From WRHT01 sp031550525 (GTDB taxonomy: Bacteria > Desulfobacterota > Desulfovibrionia > Desulfovibrionales > Desulfovibrionaceae), in NCBI GenBank assembly GCA_031550525.1, contig JAVBON010000012.1:54185-118184 (forward strand): a stretch of DNA of 64,000 nucleotides, written 5' to 3'. Positions 31,996 to 42,348 of this stretch are shown one piece after another. The position numbers and the translations under genes are program-made. The notes under the pieces are model-generated. The model was not told where the DNA came from. It saw only the letters and a program-made list of their open reading frames with translations, and searched no databases. The first letter of the stretch is position 1. The number at the start of each line of letters is the position of its first letter.

Positions 31996-33513
31996 CTATT
32001 TTTTCTTTTTACGCTGGGCTTTGCGCAGTTGTTTTTTCTTTTTCTGCGCGGTTTTGGATAATCCGGCCATGGGCAAATCTTCTTCCTGCCCCAGGCCCAT
32101 TCCACCAAGGCCACCCATGCCGCCAAGGCCTCCAAGACCGCCCATGCCCATACCGGGCATTTTTCCGGCCCCGGATCTGGGCATTTGGGGCAGCCCTTTG
32201 CCGCCCTTGCCTTTTTTGCCGCCCATCATTTTTTGCATCATGTCGCGCATGCCTTCAAATTGCTTGAGCAATTGGTTTACCTGCGCCACAGTGGTGCCGC
32301 TGCCTTTGGCTATGCGTTGCTTGCGGCTGCCGTTAATCAGCTTTGGGTTGTTGCGCTCAGCCGGGGTCATTGAGTTTATTATGGCCTCGACGCGCACCAT
32401 TTCTTTTTCCGGCATGGCGGCATCGCCAAGCTTTTGCCGCAACCCGCCAAGACCGGGAATAAGTTTTAAAATTCCATCAAGCGAGCCCAGTTTTTTTATG
32501 CGCCGCATCTGGGTAAGGAAGTCTTCAAGCGTAAACTCGGCCTTTTGCATTTTGCGGGCCAGCTCTTCCGCTTCTTCCGCCTCTATGGTGCCCTGGGTTT
32601 TTTCTATAAGGGTGAGCATGTCGCCCATGCCCAGAATACGCCCGGCTATGCGGTCGGGGTGAAAAATTTCCAGCTCGGAAATTTTTTCGCCCATGCCTAC
32701 AAATTTTACGCTCTTGCCTGTTACCGATTTAATGGAAAGGGCGGCGCCGCCACGGGCATCGCCGTCCATTTTGGTAAGCACAACGCCTGTAATATCCAGC
32801 CGCTCGTTAAAAGCCTCGGCTACTGTTACGGCTTCCTGTCCGGTCATGGCGTCGGCCACAAACAGGATTTCGTTGGGCGTTACGGCCGCTTTGAGGGCAA
32901 CCAGCTCGTCCATCAGTTCCTGGTCCACATGCAGGCGTCCGGCCGTATCCAGCAGCACCACGTCGCACCCTTGTTTAATGGCTTCCTGCATGGCCTGTTT
33001 GGCAATGTCCACCGGGCGCATGGCCGTGGTGGAGGCAAAGTAGGGCAGACCAAGCTGCTTGGCCAGGGTGATTAGCTGATCAATTGCCGCCGGGCGGTAT
33101 ACGTCTGCCGGAACAAGATACGGCTTGCGCTTTTGCCCGCGCAGCCAGTTGGCAAGCTTGGCGGCGGATGTGGTTTTGCCGGAGCCTTGCAAGCCAACCA
33201 TCATAATGGCGTGCGGGTCTTTGCCGAAAAACTTCAGACCTTCCGTCTCGCCGCCCAAAATGGCGGTGAGCTCTTCGTTAACCACTTTTATAAGCTGCTG
33301 GGTGGGGGTAAGGGCTTTGCCCACTTCCTGCCCCAGGCAACGCTCGCGTACTTTGTCGGTAAAATCTTTGACAACCTTAAAGTTAACGTCCGCCTCCAGC
33401 AGGGCAAGTCGTACCTCGCGCAGGCCTTCCTGAATGTTTTTTTCATCCAGTTGGGCTTTGCCGCTCAGTTGGCGGAAGACTCCGTTTAGTCGGTCTGAAA
33501 GGCTGTCGAACAT
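31996..33513 (-). CDS. ffh: signal recognition particle GTPase Ffh
   Basis: 505 residues. The N domain is followed by the G domain: GLQGSGKTT (P loop), DTAGRLHVD, TKMDGDARGG. The methionine-rich M domain binds 4.5S RNA and signal peptides. The C-terminal 80 residues are an unusually long Gly/Met-rich run (GMGGLGG repeats) ending in a poly-lysine tail. With 4.5S RNA it targets nascent membrane proteins to FtsY. ATG 33513 begins MFDSLSDRL, the normal start. It is first in the rpsP/rimM/trmD unit. Confidence 0.97.
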   Translation of the reverse strand: MFDSLSDRLNGVFRQLSGKAQLDEKNIQEGLREVRLALLEADVNFKVVKDFTDKVRERCLGQEVGKALTPTQQLIKVVNEELTAILGGETEGLKFFGKDPHAIMMVGLQGSGKTTSAAKLANWLRGQKRKPYLVPADVYRPAAIDQLITLAKQLGLPYFASTTAMRPVDIAKQAMQEAIKQGCDVVLLDTAGRLHVDQELMDELVALKAAVTPNEILFVADAMTGQEAVTVAEAFNERLDITGVVLTKMDGDARGGAALSIKSVTGKSVKFVGMGEKISELEIFHPDRIAGRILGMGDMLTLIEKTQGTIEAEEAEELARKMQKAEFTLEDFLTQMRRIKKLGSLDGILKLIPGLGGLRQKLGDAAMPEKEMVRVEAIINSMTPAERNNPKLINGSRKQRIAKGSGTTVAQVNQLLKQFEGMRDMMQKMMGGKKGKGGKGLPQMPRSGAGKMPGMGMGGLGGLGGMGGLGGMGLGQEEDLPMAGLSKTAQKKKKQLRKAQRKKKK

Positions 33514-33856
33514 AATTTTCCGTGTGCTTGTCTGTTTTACGGCGCGAAATATACAACCGCTCAAGCCGGGTAGCGTTACTTTAGTTTTTTCTTTAAGTCA
33601 AGGCATAAAAGTGGCTGTAACGAGCCTTTAAGCAGGCAGGGCTTCGCGTACGCCTTAAAAATGCCGTTGAGCATGCCGGGCGCACTTTTTGAAACGATTT
33701 GAAAAACGTGACGGCCGGATATGTGTTTATGTATGCTGTTTGCCATATCTTATCCACAAAATAGGGCATAGAATAATTCTTAATTTTTTTCTTTTGTTGG
33801 AGTATAGTGCGATGCACGGCATGCCAGGCATGCCTAAAATTTATTTCGAGGGCTGC

Positions 33857-36796
33857 ATGAAAAAGTTTGTTAAACGCATATTGTTGGCAGTTGGCGCTTT
33901 GCTGCTGTTGCTGGTTGTGGCGGTGGGCATAGTGCTGGCCGTGGTGGACCCCAACGATTACCGCGATGAAATTTCCGAGGCCGCCTACCAGGCCACTGGC
34001 CGCCAGATTGAGCTGGCTGGGCCCATAAGCCTTAAAATATTCCCGCGTCTGGGCATAAGCGCCGAGGACGTAAAACTTGCCGCCGCGCAGGGCGGCAGCG
34101 AAAAACCTTTGCTTTCTCTGCACGAGTTAAGCCTGCGCATGGCTATTTTGCCGCTGCTTACTGGCAGCGTGCAAATAGATACGGTGGTGCTGGACGGCCT
34201 GACCGTTAATCTGCTTACGGATAAAAACGGCGTTAATAACTGGGACGTTCCGGCCGCCGCAGGCGCAAAGCCGGTGGAAGCCCCCAAGGAAAGCGAAAAG
34301 AAGGAAGATGTTCCATTAACCCCAGAAGAGGCTGAAAAACGCGTAAACGCCATTTTGTCCAGCCGCATATCGGCCATAATCATTACAAATTGCTCTGTAA
34401 GTTACATAAACCAGCAGGCCGGGCAGGATTATTTATTGCGCCTGAAGACCCTTAGCCTGAAAGACGTTGGTCTTGACCGCGACATCGCCTGCGCGCTGGA
34501 CGTCGAAGCCGAAGACCGCAAGGCCGCAATGCAGGGCGCTTTGGCGCTGGAGGGCAGCATACGCTACATGCTGCGCGAGCAGGATATTTTCTTTGATTTG
34601 CGCAAGGTAACGCTTAGCGGCGTGGTGCCTCAGCTTGAGGGGCGGCAGCAATTGGACGGCAGCTTTAAGGGCAAAATGGGCCTGGCCGATATGGCCGGGG
34701 CGCTTGAGGCCACAATAAAGCACAATAACGCCGGTATTGCGCTTAACACCACTTTTGGTCTGGAACCAGGCATAAAAGCCGAAGGCAAGCTGGCTTTGGA
34801 CGCAAAACCCGCAGCCCTTATGCGCATGCTGAAAATAGAAGGCGCTCCGGCAGGCGCTTCGCCTTTGGATACCTTTACGGGCAGCGCGGCTTTTGCGTTT
34901 GCGGATAACCTTATAAAGGTCGGCAACCTCGATTTGAAACTGGGCAATAACGACCTTACGGTAAAGTCGCCCGGCATACAGGCCCGCCTGGACGATACCG
35001 GCAAGAGCGCCTACCCCGTAAGCGCCCTGAGCATGCAGCTTGAGGCCGGGGCTGTACCTGCCTCCTTCATCAAAATGGCCGGGCTGGCGCTGACCCCGCC
35101 GCAGGGCCATATGCAAACTCTGGCTCTTTCCACCAAGGTGGATTTAAACGGCTCAGTAATTACAATAGCGCCGTTTGAGCTGGATTTGGACAAAAAAACC
35201 ATGCTTCTTTCCGTGCCCAAGCTAACCCTTGTGCAAGATGCCACCGGCAAGAGCGCCATACCGCTGGCCAAGGCGCAAGGCTCTTTAAGCCTTACCGGCA
35301 ATCCGGCCCCTTATATGCAAATGGCTGGGGCAGGTGCAAAAGGCGGACAAACTTTCAGCAAGCTGGACGCCGGGCTGAAACTTGATTTGAACGGAAGCGA
35401 CCTTAAGATAAACGATTTTAAAGTGCTGCTGGATAAAGACCTGCTGGCCTTTACCATACCTTCTTTCGTCTCCAGGCTTAATCTGAGCAAAGACGCGCTG
35501 TTTCCAATGTCCACGCTTTCGGCCTCGGCCAGCATAAAGGCCAAGCCGCGCACGCTTATGGATATGTTCGGCGTGGAGATGGAAACGTCCGACCCCAACG
35601 TGCTGCGCGATTTTTCGGCCAGCCTCGGCCTGGATTTGAGCAACGGGCAGCTTAAAATTAACGGCCTGAAAGCCAACCTTGATACAACCACGCTTTCCGG
35701 CACCGGCGATATTTTGCTGCCCGGCGCCAAAAACCTGCCCAAAGGTTCCCTTGCCAGCGTAAAAAGCAATTTGCAGCTTGGCGTGCTTAATCTGGACCGT
35801 TACCTGGCCCCGGAAAAAGCTGAGGACAAAAAGGCCGGACAGCAAGATGACAAAGCTTCCGAGGGCCAGACCGGCTCCAAACCAGCCTCCGAAAAAGGCC
35901 CGCTGCAAGACAGCCCCCTGGCCAAGGTTTATGCCGATCTGACCCTTGGCATGCAAAAGCTGACGGTAAAAAAAGCCGATATAGAGAAAATAAACTTGCA
36001 GATTACCATGGATAAAGGCGTGGTCACTTTGAAAAAAGGCCAGCTAAACGCCTTTAACGGCAGCCTTAACGCCACGGCCCGCGCCGCTTTGGCCCAGCCC
36101 AAGCCCGATATGGCAGTTACGGCCAGCCTGCAAAAGCTTAACCTGGGCAAGGCCCTGGTTACGTTTGCCAATGAGAACAGGCTGGACGGCGCTATGGATG
36201 CCAACGTGAACGTTACCTTTAAAGGGCTGGATGGCGACAGCATTCTTAAAACCCTTAACGGCAAAGGCAAGTTGGACCTTAAAAACGGCGCGGTGCAGAA
36301 CATGTCGCTTATACCGGCCGGCATTGGCGGAGATTTGGGCAAATACAGCCAGAGCCGTTATGAGTTCCGCGACGTTGACGCCAGCTTTACCTTTATTGAC
36401 GGCAAGCTTGTTAACGACCACGTTAACGCAAGCGGCGTAACCACAAGGCTGGAGGGTGTAGGTTCTATCATTCTTGCCACCGGCGAGCTTGACTACAAAG
36501 GCGCCATTTATGGCAAAAACGGCGAGGAATTGCCCATTTTGGCCGGTGGCCCCGTAAACAAGCTGTGGGTTAAGGTGGATACCGAAGGGGTAGCCAAAAT
36601 AGCGGCACGCAAAGCTTCGGAAAAGGCCAAGGAAGAGCTGCAAAAGAAGGCCGCGCCGGTGGAAGCCAAGGCGGAGGAAAAGAAGCAGGAAGTGCAGCGG
36701 AAGGTGGACACTAAAGTAACCGAGCAAAAGGAACGCGCCGAAGAAAAGGTGAACACCGGCATTCAGAAAGGGCTGGACAAACTGTTTAAAAGATAG
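33857..36796 (+). CDS. AsmA-family envelope protein
   Basis: 979 residues with an N-terminal membrane helix (6-28) and a long beta-rich periplasmic body. YRDEISEAAYQATGRQIELAGPISLKIFP and the C-terminal LNGKGKLDLKNGAVQNMSLIPAG segment are AsmA hallmarks. AsmA-like proteins form extended grooves thought to carry phospholipids between inner and outer membranes. The last 75 residues are a charged Lys/Glu/Ala coiled coil that is not part of the usual core. GAGGG at 33848-33852 sets the start at ATG 33857; the longer frame from 33689 has no ribosome site. It is divergent from ffh. Confidence 0.9.
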   Translation: MKKFVKRILLAVGALLLLLVVAVGIVLAVVDPNDYRDEISEAAYQATGRQIELAGPISLKIFPRLGISAEDVKLAAAQGGSEKPLLSLHELSLRMAILPLLTGSVQIDTVVLDGLTVNLLTDKNGVNNWDVPAAAGAKPVEAPKESEKKEDVPLTPEEAEKRVNAILSSRISAIIITNCSVSYINQQAGQDYLLRLKTLSLKDVGLDRDIACALDVEAEDRKAAMQGALALEGSIRYMLREQDIFFDLRKVTLSGVVPQLEGRQQLDGSFKGKMGLADMAGALEATIKHNNAGIALNTTFGLEPGIKAEGKLALDAKPAALMRMLKIEGAPAGASPLDTFTGSAAFAFADNLIKVGNLDLKLGNNDLTVKSPGIQARLDDTGKSAYPVSALSMQLEAGAVPASFIKMAGLALTPPQGHMQTLALSTKVDLNGSVITIAPFELDLDKKTMLLSVPKLTLVQDATGKSAIPLAKAQGSLSLTGNPAPYMQMAGAGAKGGQTFSKLDAGLKLDLNGSDLKINDFKVLLDKDLLAFTIPSFVSRLNLSKDALFPMSTLSASASIKAKPRTLMDMFGVEMETSDPNVLRDFSASLGLDLSNGQLKINGLKANLDTTTLSGTGDILLPGAKNLPKGSLASVKSNLQLGVLNLDRYLAPEKAEDKKAGQQDDKASEGQTGSKPASEKGPLQDSPLAKVYADLTLGMQKLTVKKADIEKINLQITMDKGVVTLKKGQLNAFNGSLNATARAALAQPKPDMAVTASLQKLNLGKALVTFANENRLDGAMDANVNVTFKGLDGDSILKTLNGKGKLDLKNGAVQNMSLIPAGIGGDLGKYSQSRYEFRDVDASFTFIDGKLVNDHVNASGVTTRLEGVGSIILATGELDYKGAIYGKNGEELPILAGGPVNKLWVKVDTEGVAKIAARKASEKAKEELQKKAAPVEAKAEEKKQEVQRKVDTKVTEQKERAEEKVNTGIQKGLDKLFKR

Positions 36797-36847
36797 TGCG
36801 TGTATTTTAACCGCAAATGCCAATGATGCGTCAATTAGACTATATAA

Positions 36848-36885
36848 GTAAAAGGGCCGGACAAATCCGGCCCTTTTACCTTTAA
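36848..36885 (+). terminator. terminator after the AsmA gene
   Basis: GTAAAAGGGCCGGA (36848-36861) pairs perfectly with 36866-36879 around CAAA, then CTTTAAAA. The remaining 215 bp to the convergent sfsA stop shows no gene. Confidence 0.8.
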
Positions 36886-37100
36886 AAAAGACGAAATTAG
36901 ATGGAAAAACACCAGCCAGACGCCGGGTGGCAATATATTCTTATAGGGCTTGAGCATGCCACACGCTTTTGATCTGCCCCCATAAGGCAGACGAGGTAAA
37001 GAAGCCCCACCATGCTGAAATTTTGCAAGGCTGGTTGGGGTGTCCGGCAAAAAGAAGACCACTTACACGCGCTCTTTTCAGGCATGGCAGCAGGGCCAAT

Positions 37101-37832
37101 CTATTTGGCCTCTATGGGCAACAGATCTCCCAGGCCAACGCCTGCCGGGCTTACCGGCGCATGGTGCGGGTAAGCCTCTACACCTGCGGCCATGCTTTGA
37201 TAAAAGAGCCCGGCATAGGCCGGGTCAATGTCCGTCGCGGGCATAAAGCTTTTGGCGTCGCTGCGCTGCACGCAGTAAAAAAAGGCCGCGCGCTCGCCGC
37301 ATTTGACTATATCCGTCATTTCCCGCACATGTTTATGCGCGCGCAGGCTTACGGCATCGGGAAAAGCCGCCTTGCCGCCCTGCAGCAGGGTTACGTTTTT
37401 ACATTCCACCCACAGCGGCGGCAAATCAGGCCCTGTCAGCAGCGCGTCAATGCGGCTTTCACCACGTTTGGCCTCGGGCTTGAAGTGCGTGTACCCCTTG
37501 GCCCAAGGCAGCAGGCCATGCGCAAAAGCCGCGCGTAAAAGCCGGTTTGGGGTAAGCGTGTTCACCCCTACCCAGATATCGGCTGGTTTTACCAATTCCA
37601 GCGTATATGGGAGTTTTCTGTCAGGGTTGGCTGCCGGAGAGAGCAGTATGGGTTCGCCTTGGCGCAGCAGGCCCAGCATGCTGCCGGAATTGTTGCTGTG
37701 CGCCCACATTGCCCGCCCTTGCCATTCAAACTCCACACTAAAGCGTTTTACCCGGCGCAGTAACGCGCCCTGTATGCAACCCTGAGGCAGCGGCAGTAAA
37801 ATTGTGTAGTTATCAGGATTGTTTTCCGCCAT
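37101..37832 (-). CDS. sfsA: SfsA family nuclease-like protein
   Basis: 243 residues. NNSGSMLGLL, GVNTLTPNRLLRAAF, SRIDALLTG and WVECKNVTLLQGGKAAFPDAVSLRAHKHV are the conserved blocks; the E-x-K with upstream D matches a PD-(D/E)XK-type nuclease core. E. coli SfsA was first linked to maltose gene expression; its true substrate is uncertain. The ATG at 37832 overlaps the last 20 bases of hybrid kinase 2, so the two are translationally coupled. Confidence 0.92.
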   Translation of the reverse strand: MAENNPDNYTILLPLPQGCIQGALLRRVKRFSVEFEWQGRAMWAHSNNSGSMLGLLRQGEPILLSPAANPDRKLPYTLELVKPADIWVGVNTLTPNRLLRAAFAHGLLPWAKGYTHFKPEAKRGESRIDALLTGPDLPPLWVECKNVTLLQGGKAAFPDAVSLRAHKHVREMTDIVKCGERAAFFYCVQRSDAKSFMPATDIDPAYAGLFYQSMAAGVEAYPHHAPVSPAGVGLGDLLPIEAK

Positions 37833-40122
37833 TGAGCACCCAGCGTTTAAGTATGTCCAGCAATTGATCCGGCTCCACGGGTTTGGTCAGGTAGTCGTTC
37901 ATGCCGCAGGCAAAGCCTTTTTCCTTGTCTTCTTTCATGGCGTTGGCGGTTACAGCCACAATTGGCAGATCAGCGGCGGGCTTGAACTCCCTTATCTGCA
38001 TGGTAGCCTCAAGCCCGCCCATTATGGGCATTTGCATATCCATGAGCACGAGGTCGAAGTTGCGTTGGCGCACGGCATCAACAGCCTGCAAGCCGTTTTC
38101 CACCAGCACTATTTCCGCTCCGGAGGGCTCAATGAGCTCCTGAATAATCAACTGGTTTATGGTATTATCTTCGGCCACCAGCAGTACCTTGCCTTGCAGC
38201 GCAAGCAGCTCAAAGGCATGGCTGGGGTCGGCCTGATCGTTGCTGTTGTCGATGCCTGAGGGGTTAGGCTCAAGCCGCATGGAAAATGTAAAGGTTGTGC
38301 CGGTGTCGGACTTGCTGGCGGCGCTTATTTCGCCGCCCAAAAGGCTTACCAGCTTTGAGGTGATGGCAAGCCCCAGGCCGGTGCCGCCAAACTGGCGGGT
38401 AATGGAGGCGTCAGCCTGCGTGAAAGGCTGGAACAACTTGCTCATGGCCTCTTCGCTTATACCTATGCCGCTGTCGCTTACGCTCACAAACATTACTGGC
38501 GGCTCCGGCTGTACTTGTTCCGCAGGGGCAAGCGCGGTTTGCCCATCGGGCATTTCTTGCCAGGCAGGCAAGGCGGTATTTTGCTGCTCTTGCCAGCAGC
38601 GTACTATTATACCGCCTTTATTGGTAAATTTTATGGCGTTGCTGAGCAGGTTGTTCACCACCTGGCTTACGCGCAGGGGGTCGCCTACAAAGTATTCTTC
38701 CGTGCCTTGGGCGTATTGCAGCTCCAGATCAAGGGCTTTGGCGGCGGCGGCGTCATGGTGCATACTCAATACGTTATCCAGGGTATCGCGCAGATTGAAA
38801 GGCATGCTCTCCAGTTCCATCTTGCCCGCTTCAATTTTGGAAAGGTCGAGAATATCGTTGATAATACCCAGAAGCGAGCGGGCCGCCATTTGAATTTTTT
38901 CGAGATAGCCGCGCTGTTTGGGCTGTATGGCGGTATCGCGCAGAGAAAGGTGCGTCATGCCTATAATGGCGTTTAGCGGTGTGCGTATCTCATGGCTCAT
39001 GTTGGCAAGAAATTCGCCTTTCATTTTGCTGGCGGCCTGCGTTTCCTTAAGCATGGATTGCAGGGCCTCCACCAGGCGTTGCAGCGAGGAGTGCAAAATA
39101 CCCAGCTCGTCTTTACGCCTGGTTTCTTCAAGGTGAATGTCGAGGTTGCCTTCCGATACCAGTTTGGCGAAGTTTATGAGCGAGAGCAGGGATTTTAAAA
39201 TGCCGTTTGCAGTGCGTACAACTATAAAGGTAATAAGGCACAAAACCGCCATACTGATGCTGAAAACCGCAATGCCAACACGGTAGGCCGAGGCGAAAAC
39301 CTTGCTTTCCTCGCCGCTGGTTATTACCAGCCATTTGATGGTGGGTTCCACTTTGGCATAGCCAAGGTAGGTATCGCCATTCATTTTGTAGGTTACAAAT
39401 CCGCCTTTTTCTCCAACTTGCGCCAATTGTTTGTATAATTCCGGAAAAAGCTCCTGTGAGTTGCCCATAAGGGTTTTATCTATATGTGACTGAAAAACGC
39501 CTTCCTCATCCAGCATGGCTGTAAAAATGCCCTGGTCGTCAAATTCCGGCGACGAATCGTAATCGACTATGCGCGGAAAGTCGTTTACAAGCACCAGAGC
39601 GCCCACTATATGCCCGCCAACGTCAATGGGGCCTGCCCCGAACACGCTGAACTTTTTGGTTACGCGCCCTACGGAGGACTCTCCCAAATTAAAGCGCCCG
39701 CCAAGGGCCACTTGTATAAACGGCCTGCGGCCCAGCGGCTCGCCTATATGGCCTGGGTTGCTGGATGAAATGCATATGCCGTTTATGTCTACAATAAAGG
39801 CGTCGCGATAATACTCGTTGTTTTCGGCTATAATTTCCAGCCAATCGTTGGTTTGCTGGCGTATTTCGTCACTAAGATTACTGTGGAGAAAAAGGCTGGT
39901 TACGTGCTGATCCACTACCATGTTCTGCAATGAGGTGGACATGGATTTTATAAGCAGACTCATGGAGCTGGCCGCATGGTTGGTTTTTGCCTCAGATATA
40001 AGCAACATGGCGTCTTTAACCGCATTTCTGGCCGAGGTGTAAGTGTAGGCGGACAAAACAAGGGTAAGTGCCAAGGCGCCTATAAGAAAAGGGGCAATCA
40101 ACTTGATGCGCAGGCTTTGCAT
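37813..40122 (-). CDS. hybrid sensor histidine kinase 2 (double-Cache sensor)
   Basis: 769 residues. Membrane helix 1 (about 6-28), a periplasmic double-Cache domain (about 35-280; FIVDINGICISSSNPGHIG and GFVTYKMNGDTYLGYAK), helix 2, HAMP, HisKA with His377 in ANMSHEIRTPLNAIIG, HATPase_c (NLLSNAIKFTNKGG, GGTGLGLAI) and a receiver with Asp695 in LMDMQMPIMGG. Cache domains bind small carboxylates, amino acids or sugars. TTGGAG lies 9 nt before ATG 40122. The preceding gene encodes an orphan TAXI binding protein, which may present the ligand. It overlaps sfsA by 20 bases. Confidence 0.92.
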   Translation of the reverse strand: MQSLRIKLIAPFLIGALALTLVLSAYTYTSARNAVKDAMLLISEAKTNHAASSMSLLIKSMSTSLQNMVVDQHVTSLFLHSNLSDEIRQQTNDWLEIIAENNEYYRDAFIVDINGICISSSNPGHIGEPLGRRPFIQVALGGRFNLGESSVGRVTKKFSVFGAGPIDVGGHIVGALVLVNDFPRIVDYDSSPEFDDQGIFTAMLDEEGVFQSHIDKTLMGNSQELFPELYKQLAQVGEKGGFVTYKMNGDTYLGYAKVEPTIKWLVITSGEESKVFASAYRVGIAVFSISMAVLCLITFIVVRTANGILKSLLSLINFAKLVSEGNLDIHLEETRRKDELGILHSSLQRLVEALQSMLKETQAASKMKGEFLANMSHEIRTPLNAIIGMTHLSLRDTAIQPKQRGYLEKIQMAARSLLGIINDILDLSKIEAGKMELESMPFNLRDTLDNVLSMHHDAAAAKALDLELQYAQGTEEYFVGDPLRVSQVVNNLLSNAIKFTNKGGIIVRCWQEQQNTALPAWQEMPDGQTALAPAEQVQPEPPVMFVSVSDSGIGISEEAMSKLFQPFTQADASITRQFGGTGLGLAITSKLVSLLGGEISAASKSDTGTTFTFSMRLEPNPSGIDNSNDQADPSHAFELLALQGKVLLVAEDNTINQLIIQELIEPSGAEIVLVENGLQAVDAVRQRNFDLVLMDMQMPIMGGLEATMQIREFKPAADLPIVAVTANAMKEDKEKGFACGMNDYLTKPVEPDQLLDILKRWVLNGGKQS

Positions 40123-40180
40123 AAATAACGGCTCCAAAGATCAATGCATGGGGTGGTTGGCGGTTTGGCTGGCAAGCGGC

Positions 40181-41209
40181 CTACTGTTTGGGTGGGTTTT
40201 TTATGCCCTTTTGCCGCAGTTCGCTCCAAAACTTCAACGAGCCCGGATGTGTGGGCAACCCTTCCGCCAAGGCTGTATCCGGCGAGAGACTGCCAAAATC
40301 TTCTATAATACTGGCAACGTAGTCACGGCCTTCCCATAGGGCCTTGCACATCTCGTACACCAAATCTTCGGGCAGATCTTTGCGTATTACAAAACAGGTG
40401 TAGTCACTTAGCGTGCGCACTGGCTGCTTTATGCTTTTATAAGCGCCGGGGTTTATGTCGTAACTGCTGGTTTTGAACTTGTCCGAAAGCATATCCAGCA
40501 CTTTTTGCTCCAGCGGCAGAATAATAACCTCGGTATGCTCTTCCATGGTATGAATAAGCGGTACGGTGGTGCCGGCCGTGTAGGCGAAGCAGTCTATTTC
40601 GCCTGAAACAAAGTTATCGGCCGTCTCCGCATAATTATTAAAGGCTATTTGCCAGCCTTTTTCACGCAGTTCTTCAAAGTTGGTATCATAGCCGTACTTG
40701 AAGAGCAGGGTAAGAATGAATTCAGAGGCAGTGCCAGGCCTGAGGGAGGCAAAACGCAAGGGTATATCTTTTTTTAGCAGGGTATCCACGCTGGTTATTC
40801 CGTGCTTTTCGGCAAAATCCTTACGCATAAGAAAATACAGCACCTGCGGGTACACATTCATCATAAGCTGGGCGTTGCTCATATCAATGCTCTGGTATTC
40901 CGCCTCGCCGGATTCCGCCGCGCCCATAAAACAGGCCAAGGTAAAGCCCATATCGCCCATTTTTTTAGAAATATTTCCTATATTTGCCACACCACCGCCC
41001 ATGCGGCTGGAGGAAGGCAAAACATGCCTGGTAAGCACCTCGGCCAGGCGGTCTCCCATCATAAACCATTGTCCGCCGTTGGGGCCGGTAAGTATGCGCA
41101 GGTGCGTGGGCCAGTTGCCCTTCTGATTCTGCGCGGCCAGAGCCGGCGTTACGGAAAGACCAAGCAGTATCAGCGACAGGCAGACACAGTGGATAAAACG
41201 TGGTCTCAT
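40181..41209 (-). CDS. orphan TAXI-family TRAP solute-binding protein
   Basis: 342 residues with a signal peptide (1-25). LRILTGPNGGQWFMMGDRLAEVL and GGGVANIGNISKKMGDMGFTLACF match the TAXI receptors of TRAP transporters, whose members bind glutamate or other dicarboxylates. No fused or separate TRAP permease is adjacent. Instead, hybrid kinase 2 follows after 58 bp on the same strand, so I infer a sensory role: the receptor may hand its ligand, or its ligand-bound state, to the kinase sensor. The alternative is that it serves a permease elsewhere in the genome. Confidence 0.85.
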   Translation of the reverse strand: MRPRFIHCVCLSLILLGLSVTPALAAQNQKGNWPTHLRILTGPNGGQWFMMGDRLAEVLTRHVLPSSSRMGGGVANIGNISKKMGDMGFTLACFMGAAESGEAEYQSIDMSNAQLMMNVYPQVLYFLMRKDFAEKHGITSVDTLLKKDIPLRFASLRPGTASEFILTLLFKYGYDTNFEELREKGWQIAFNNYAETADNFVSGEIDCFAYTAGTTVPLIHTMEEHTEVIILPLEQKVLDMLSDKFKTSSYDINPGAYKSIKQPVRTLSDYTCFVIRKDLPEDLVYEMCKALWEGRDYVASIIEDFGSLSPDTALAEGLPTHPGSLKFWSELRQKGIKNPPKQ

Positions 41210-41688
41210 ACATTGTCCTTATTATACGCTTAATTGTTATATAGCTGCATAAAACATGCCACATTCCATCATTGTATGACGTCAAATAAAAGTATATGCA
41301 ATTTTCTTGTAACCAATAATGTGGAAAAGCTAAAGCATTATAGGCGCAGGCAGTACAGAAAGAGAAGATGAGCAGTGGTAGCGTGAGCTTGAGAAAAGAT
41401 ATTGCAATAAAATAGTATACTGCTTTTATACTGTCAAACCGGTGTTTGAGCGCACTTTTTTAATTTGTAGGGAAGTATAGCACATATTAAATACATGCAA
41501 GGGAATTTTTTTATGGCTGAGGTAGAATAGTTGGTGAAAAGGCTGTATATACGTCAGGCACATTCATATATAAAAAACTATATTTTACTATGAGTTGTTT
41601 AAGGCCTATTTTATTTTAGCTGAACACGCAGGCAATACAAACGCCGCCTCATACCCGTTATAAAACAGCGGCGGCAAGGAGAGCGAAA
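41210..41688. other. 479 bp AT-rich intergenic region
   Basis: This spacer separates the divergent TAXI and tag genes. It is clearly more AT-rich than the genes around it and contains no frame with a ribosome site. It must hold both promoters. I saw no conserved RNA or repeat. Confidence 0.4.
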
Positions 41689-42264
41689 ATGGAAATAAGC
41701 CGCTGCCATTGGGCAACAAAAGCAATTGAGCACGAGTACCACGATACGGAGTGGGGCGTGCCTTTATACGACGACCAGCTTATTTTTGAGTTTCTCACGC
41801 TGGAGTCGGCGCAGGCCGGGTTATCCTGGCTGACTATTTTGCAGCGGCGTGAAGGCTACCGCAAGTGCTTTTACAACTTCATGCCTGAGAAAGTGGCGGC
41901 CATGGGGCAAAAAGATGTGGAGAGCCTTATGTTGGACGCCTCCATAATACGCAACCGCAAAAAAATTGAGTCGGCCATTTCCAATGCCCGCTGTTTTTGC
42001 GAGCTGGCGGCCAAACACGGTACTTTCAGCAAGTATATATGGGGCTTTGTGGATGGCAGACCCATTCAGAACGCCTGGAAGACAATGGGAGAAGTTCCGC
42101 CCCTTACCCCTTTGGCCGAGCGCATCGCCAAAGAGCTTAAAAAGGAAGGTTTCAAGTTTCTCGGCCCCACCGTAATGTACGCGCACATGCAGGCGGCAGG
42201 CATGGTTAACGACCATATGGTAAGTTGTTTCAGATACGAAGAGGTAAAGGCGCTGGCCAGGTAG
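41689..42264 (+). CDS. tag: 3-methyladenine DNA glycosylase I
   Basis: 191 residues, normal length. The start RCHWATKAIEHEYHDTEWGVPLYDD, the helix-hairpin segment FEFLTLESAQAGLSWLTIL and the C-terminal ND-HMVSCFRY are diagnostic. Cys6, His19-region and the HxxxC at the end supply the structural zinc site. It removes 3-methyladenine from alkylated DNA. It stands alone between an AT-rich region and a 26 bp perfect hairpin. Confidence 0.95.
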   Translation: MEISRCHWATKAIEHEYHDTEWGVPLYDDQLIFEFLTLESAQAGLSWLTILQRREGYRKCFYNFMPEKVAAMGQKDVESLMLDASIIRNRKKIESAISNARCFCELAAKHGTFSKYIWGFVDGRPIQNAWKTMGEVPPLTPLAERIAKELKKEGFKFLGPTVMYAHMQAAGMVNDHMVSCFRYEEVKALAR

Positions 42265-42348
42265 AATACGCTTTTTGGGGGTAACGCATTTTGTTGCCGG
42301 CTTTGGCCTTAATAATGAATTTGCGCGCAACTTCCACGCCACAGCTAT

